DNA from: CAZZEX01 sp964653285
GTDB lineage: Bacteria > Chloroflexota > Anaerolineae > B4-G1
Reading direction: 5' to 3'
NCBI GenBank assembly: GCA_964653285.1
Contig: CAZZEX010000071.1
Span: 1 to 25,329 of the forward strand
Length of the DNA stretch: 25,329 bases
Below, in pieces: positions 22,114 to 25,329 of this stretch (positions are counted from its first letter, which is position 1; each line of letters starts with the position of its first letter). Below the pieces are notes generated by a model. The model saw nothing but the letters and a program-made list of their open reading frames with translations, did no database searches and was not told the origin of the DNA. The position numbers and the translations under genes are program-made.

Positions 22114-22728
22114 TCACCCTACCGCACCGCTGGCGAGCAGCACGGTGATGGTTGTCAGGAACCAGTGGATCAGAAACGGGTAGAAGAACGAGCGGGTGCG
22201 CCAGGCGATGTAGCCGAACGCGCTGCCGCCGAAGATGCAACTCAGCGTCTCCAGTTCTGGCTTGCCGAAGTGGGCGATGGCGAAGGGGACCGCCTGGAGC
22301 AGGATAGCGTAGGGGCCACAGGCAGGGTAAAGCGCGAAGAGCAGAAAGCCGCGGAACAGGAATTCCCAGCCAAAGAGGTCCAGAGCAGCATTGAGTGCGA
22401 AGGGGATGGCGGAATTGACCTGAGGCGCGTAATAGTCCTGGAACTCCCCAGTGCGAGCCACGAACGGTATCACGAGTGCCAGCCCGCAGCAGCCCGCTGC
22501 CGTGAGCGCCAGCCCCGCCTTCCAATCGCCCAACTGGAAGCCGTACCGGGCGGGCGACTCGTGGAAGATGAGCAGGATGACCAACAGCGGCACGCCCAGG
22601 TATAAGAGCAGCCGGTCGCAGGCCTTGTAGGCGAAGATGCGGTGGTAATGCTCCACCACCATCGTCAGCGTGGAGACGACGATGGCGGTGACGACTTTCC
22701 AGTCCATGCGAAGTTGGTTAAGGCGCAT
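22114..22728 (-). CDS. CPBP-family intramembrane metalloprotease-like protein
   Basis: The product has 204 residues with several hydrophobic helices (about 11-30, 38-56, 70-90, 105-120, 140-150, 165-200). The CPBP/Abi motifs are present but altered. Motif 1 reads WEFLFRG (121-127) where EExxxR is usual, keeping only the second Glu (122) and Arg126. Motif 2 is FAIAH (149-153), and His188 (LIHWF) fits a later motif. It may still be active, or be a pseudo-protease. GGGAG shortly upstream supports the ATG at 22728. It is last in a minus-strand run, 16 bases after the HD gene. Confidence 0.75.
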   Translation of the reverse strand: MRLNQLRMDWKVVTAIVVSTLTMVVEHYHRIFAYKACDRLLLYLGVPLLVILLIFHESPARYGFQLGDWKAGLALTAAGCCGLALVIPFVARTGEFQDYYAPQVNSAIPFALNAALDLFGWEFLFRGFLLFALYPACGPYAILLQAVPFAIAHFGKPELETLSCIFGGSAFGYIAWRTRSFFYPFLIHWFLTTITVLLASGAVG

Positions 22729-22744
22729 GGTCTCCCTCGGCTCT

Positions 22745-23374
22745 CTAGCGCTCCCCTTGCACTTCGGCATCGAACCGCTCGAAGAAGGCGACCATGTAAG
22801 CATGGCGTTCTTCGGCGATAGAGCGGCCCGTTGGGGTGAAGAGTTGCCCTTTGAGGCGGGAGAGTTTGACGACGAACTCGTGGACTGGAGTGTGTGTACT
22901 GGGGTCGTCCCCTTCTTCCATCCAGCGAGCCACGTCCACGGTCTCAATGGGAGCCCACAGCCGCTGCCCGTGCGCGCCGCCGTAAGCAAAGGCCCGCGCT
23001 ACTCCCACCGCGCCGATGGCATCCAGTTTATCGGCGTCGAAGAGCACCTGCGCCTCCAGCGTGGCTGGCTCCGGCCCGCTGCGGAAGCGATGGGCGGCGA
23101 TGGCGTGGGCCACGGCCTCCACCTTCGCGGCTGGCTGCCCGTTCAATATCTCCCGTGCCCGGTCGGCGGCGAAGGCAGCGTGGTCGAGCCCATCCGCCTC
23201 GGCTTGCTCTCGCCCCACGTCGTGCAAGAGCGCCGCCGCCCGTACTACCTCCAGGTCGGCTCCCTCCGCCCGCCCGATACGCTCCGCCAGCGCCAGCACC
23301 CGCAGCACGTGGTCGAAGTCGTGGACCGTGTCGGTGCCTCCGTAATAGCGCCGTGCTTCGGCAGTGGTGATCAC
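22745..23374 (-). CDS. HD-domain phosphohydrolase, YedJ-like
   Basis: The product has 209 residues. Metal-binding residues of the HD superfamily are in order: His22 (DFDHVLRV), His51-Asp52 (ALLHDVGRE) and Asp113/115 (FDADKLDAIG). The DADKLDAIGAVGVARAF block matches the YedJ-type uncharacterised HD proteins as I recall them. The probable reaction is hydrolysis of a phosphorylated nucleotide or similar compound; the substrate is unknown. The GTG start at 23374 overlaps the M50 stop as GTGA, which suggests translational coupling. The frame is open upstream but would run over the M50 gene. Confidence 0.85.
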   Translation of the reverse strand: MITTAEARRYYGGTDTVHDFDHVLRVLALAERIGRAEGADLEVVRAAALLHDVGREQAEADGLDHAAFAADRAREILNGQPAAKVEAVAHAIAAHRFRSGPEPATLEAQVLFDADKLDAIGAVGVARAFAYGGAHGQRLWAPIETVDVARWMEEGDDPSTHTPVHEFVVKLSRLKGQLFTPTGRSIAEERHAYMVAFFERFDAEVQGER

Positions 23375-24486
23375 TTGTCCTGCCTTTGCGTCATCAGTTC
23401 TGGACTGACCGAGAGCAGTTGGTAGACCTCGTTCACGTCGCGGCGGGTGAGCAGGCCGAGAAATTGTTCCCCATCCATCACGGGCGATGCATCGAGCCCT
23501 GCCTCCGCCATCTGCCGGAGGACCTCGAACAGCCCATCGTCCAGCCCGACGGCGGGGAATTTCGTCTGCATCACCTCGCGCACCGGCGTCTCCGCCCGAC
23601 GTTGCTGGAGGGCCCGGATGACGTCGGTGTGCGTGAGCAAGCCCACGAGTCGCCCTCCGTCGCAGACGGGGAAATCGGCCTGGAAACTCTCGAGCGTGAG
23701 ATCGGCAGCGCGGCTGACGGGATCGGCTGGGGAAAGGGCCAGAGCACGTCGGGAGAAGGCGTGACGCACTCGCAGGCCCTGGAGCACGTCCTTGACCTGG
23801 ATCATTTGCCCTTCCTGGGCCGCCCCAGAGTACACAAAGATGGCAATCAGGATCCACACGAAGTTGCCGTCCCATAGACCTACCAGTCCCAGGATCCAGG
23901 CCAGCCCCTGGCCCACCTTGACGGCCACGGCAGTGGCGCGGGCGTGGGGCATCACCGTCGCCAGCAGCGCGCGCAGCACCCGCCCACCGTCCATTGGAAA
24001 CGCGGGGACGAGGTTGAAGACGGCCAGCCCGATATTAGTGAATATGAGGTAGGGAAGGGCGTCTGCCCAACCCAGGTGTGTGAGGTCTGCCCGCAGTTGT
24101 ACATCTATGCCAAGTAAAAGGCCGGCCACGATCAACAGCACGGCGATGGCGACGTTGCTCAGTGGGCCGGCGATGGCCATGAGGAACTCCTGGGCCGGGC
24201 GCTCGGGCATACGCTCCATCTGCGCGAGGCCGCCCAACGGCAGGAGGACAATGTCGCGCACCGGGAAGCCCATGCGCACCGCCACCATGCTGTGTGCCAG
24301 TTCGTGGATCACGACGCAGATGAACAAGAGCAGCGTGACGACGATGCCGAAGGCGGCTCCTGATAGCGAGAAACCACCCGTACTCAGGAACCCGAATTGC
24401 ACGGCGGCCCACACCAGGACCAGTGGAAAGGTGACGTGCATCTTGATCTCAATGCCGCGCACTGTGAGCAATTTGATACCTGCCAT
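23371..24486 (-). CDS. M50 site-2 protease (SpoIVFB/S2P-like) with C-terminal CBS domains
   Basis: The product has 371 residues and is an integral membrane metalloprotease. HELAH (61-65) provides zinc ligands and catalytic Glu62, and the third ligand is in FNLVPAFPMDGGRVLRALL (Asp166). Membrane segments are seen near 17-35, 42-62, 103-125, 145-163 and 190-220. Two CBS motifs (about 235-360) follow, e.g. FPVCDGGRLVGLLTHTDVI and SPVMDGEQFLGLLTRRDV, so adenine-nucleotide sensing is likely. GGGAGGAA precedes the ATG. It lies 21 bases after the ligase gene and overlaps the HD gene by four bases. Proteins of this type cut membrane-bound regulators; no target is seen here. Confidence 0.93.
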   Translation of the reverse strand: MAGIKLLTVRGIEIKMHVTFPLVLVWAAVQFGFLSTGGFSLSGAAFGIVVTLLLFICVVIHELAHSMVAVRMGFPVRDIVLLPLGGLAQMERMPERPAQEFLMAIAGPLSNVAIAVLLIVAGLLLGIDVQLRADLTHLGWADALPYLIFTNIGLAVFNLVPAFPMDGGRVLRALLATVMPHARATAVAVKVGQGLAWILGLVGLWDGNFVWILIAIFVYSGAAQEGQMIQVKDVLQGLRVRHAFSRRALALSPADPVSRAADLTLESFQADFPVCDGGRLVGLLTHTDVIRALQQRRAETPVREVMQTKFPAVGLDDGLFEVLRQMAEAGLDASPVMDGEQFLGLLTRRDVNEVYQLLSVSPELMTQRQDK

Positions 24487-24507
24487 TTTGTTCCTCCCTG
24501 AACGGGA

Positions 24508-25329
24508 TCACTCGAGCCCTTTCCGCGTCTCCTCCACCACATGGTCTACCACGGCCCGGAAATCCCCTGTGTGGCGGTAGACGGCCAGTTGGCGGTCGGC
24601 GCTGGTGCCCTGGCGCAGGATGTTATGGACGTATTCGACCTCCGCCCGGCTTCCCAATTCATCCACCACATCGTCTACCCACGCCAGCAGTTCTTCGATC
24701 AATGCGGGGAACGGTACCTCTTTCGCTTTGCCGAAGTCAATCAGTTTCTCCGCGATGCCGTAGCGCACCGCGCGCCACTTGTTCTCGTCGAGCAGGTGTT
24801 TCCGGTACAGTCGCCAGGTCTGGTTGGCTTGCCGCAGGCGCACCAGTTTGGCCACGATGGCCTGTACCAGCGCGGCCAGGCACAGCGTCTCCTCCACTCG
24901 CGTGCACATGTCGGGGATGCGTACCTCCAGCGTGGGGAACTTCTCGCTGGGGCGCACGTCCCACCAGATGTGGGTAGGCTCATCTATGCTGCCCGTCGCC
25001 AGCAGCGTGTCCACGTACCTGCGGTAGTCGGCGTAGGAACCGAACTGCTGAGGGATGCCGGTGCGGGGCAGGCTCTCGAAGACGACGCTGCGGTAGGACT
25101 TCAACCCCGTATCGCGGCCGTGCCAGAAGGGGGAACTGGTCGAGAGGGCGAGGAGATGGGGCAGAAAGTAGCGGATCTGATTCATCACCTCGATGAGCAG
25201 TTCCCGATCCTTGATGCCGACGTGGACGTGCATGCCGAAGATCAGCAGCCGCCGTCCCACGTCTTGCAGGAAGCGGGCCAGTTCGGGGTAGCGGCCAAAG
25301 GGGGAGACTTCCTGGCGCGCCCAGGAGGA
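24508..25329 (-). CDS. YbdK-type carboxylate-amine ligase (GCS2 family), 5' part missing
   Basis: Only the C-terminal 273 residues are in the window; the frame stays open to the right edge with no start. The family signature is clear: RRLLIFGMHVHVGIKD, LPHLLALSTSSPFWHGRDTG, YRSVVFESLPRTGIPQQF, and IWWDVRPSEKFPTLEVRIPD. These proteins are ATP-dependent ligases related to gamma-glutamate-cysteine ligase (weak GCS activity in YbdK), and the true substrate is often unknown. It is the first visible gene of the minus-strand run with the M50 protease, HD and CPBP genes. Confidence 0.93.
   Translation of the reverse strand, partial: SSWARQEVSPFGRYPELARFLQDVGRRLLIFGMHVHVGIKDRELLIEVMNQIRYFLPHLLALSTSSPFWHGRDTGLKSYRSVVFESLPRTGIPQQFGSYADYRRYVDTLLATGSIDEPTHIWWDVRPSEKFPTLEVRIPDMCTRVEETLCLAALVQAIVAKLVRLRQANQTWRLYRKHLLDENKWRAVRYGIAEKLIDFGKAKEVPFPALIEELLAWVDDVVDELGSRAEVEYVHNILRQGTSADRQLAVYRHTGDFRAVVDHVVEETRKGLE

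Noticed and set aside
22105..22605. A plus-strand 166-residue frame after the SNF2 gene
   Set aside because: Its composition (Gln, Glu, Arg rich, no domain) is that of the antisense strand of the CPBP membrane protein, which has clear motifs.

Overview
The window looks like a chromosomal segment of a Chloroflexota bacterium, probably Anaerolineae-like. This is inferred, not proven. The clues are the order tRNA-Thr / rpmG / tRNA-Trp / secE / nusG / rplK / rplA / rplJ / rplL with no rpoB after rplL; a Thr-Pro rich linker in a secreted HtrA; and secreted-protein modules with YLPxVxRN motifs, which I associate from memory with this phylum. Base composition is moderately high in G+C. Nothing looks like phage, an insertion sequence or CRISPR.

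Layout. (1) Positions 1-3998, plus strand: a translation and secretion block with two tRNAs, ribosomal proteins L33, L11, L1, L10 and L7/L12, SecE and NusG. An L10 leader and an intrinsic attenuator precede rplJ. (2) 3999-4433: a long non-coding gap with two strong hairpins, an imperfect inverted repeat and an extended -10 promoter. (3) 4434-12847, plus strand: two very large genes whose stop and start codons overlap. The first is a soluble-adenylyl-cyclase-like protein (two cyclase domains, P-loop NTPase, TPRs). The second is a secreted C25/gingipain-like cysteine peptidase with adhesin-like repeats, a PPC domain carrying six copies of GRMSSI, and an Ig-like C-terminus. (4) 12944-16322, minus strand: dnaJ - htrA - a bacterial eRF1-like (baeRF) protein, which reads as a protein and ribosome quality-control cluster. 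A 9-copy heptanucleotide repeat lies between htrA and the baeRF gene. (5) 16468-17151, minus strand: rplY (L25/CTC) with its own terminator, then a palindromic repeat-like element. (6) 17442-22093, plus strand: a diacylglycerol-kinase-type lipid kinase, a VapBC-type toxin-antitoxin pair with a visible promoter and operator, and a SWIM-SNF2 helicase with an unusual C-terminal extension. (7) 22114-25329, minus strand: a tightly packed cluster of a YbdK-type carboxylate-amine ligase (cut by the window end), an M50 site-2 protease with CBS domains, an HD phosphohydrolase and a CPBP-family membrane protein.

The most interesting part is the cyclase-protease pair. Cyclase domain C1 keeps the two metal aspartates and the base-recognition lysine but has lost the transition-state Asn/Arg. 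C2 has lost both metal aspartates but keeps Asn/Arg. Together they could make one composite active site, as in mammalian soluble adenylyl cyclase (ADCY10), and the gene is translationally coupled to an exported peptidase. Other points for a second look are the baeRF protein whose GGQ-equivalent loop lacks Gln, the SNF2 protein with a possible nucleotidyltransferase-like/HEPN-like tail next to a toxin-antitoxin pair, and several unexplained hairpins and short repeats.
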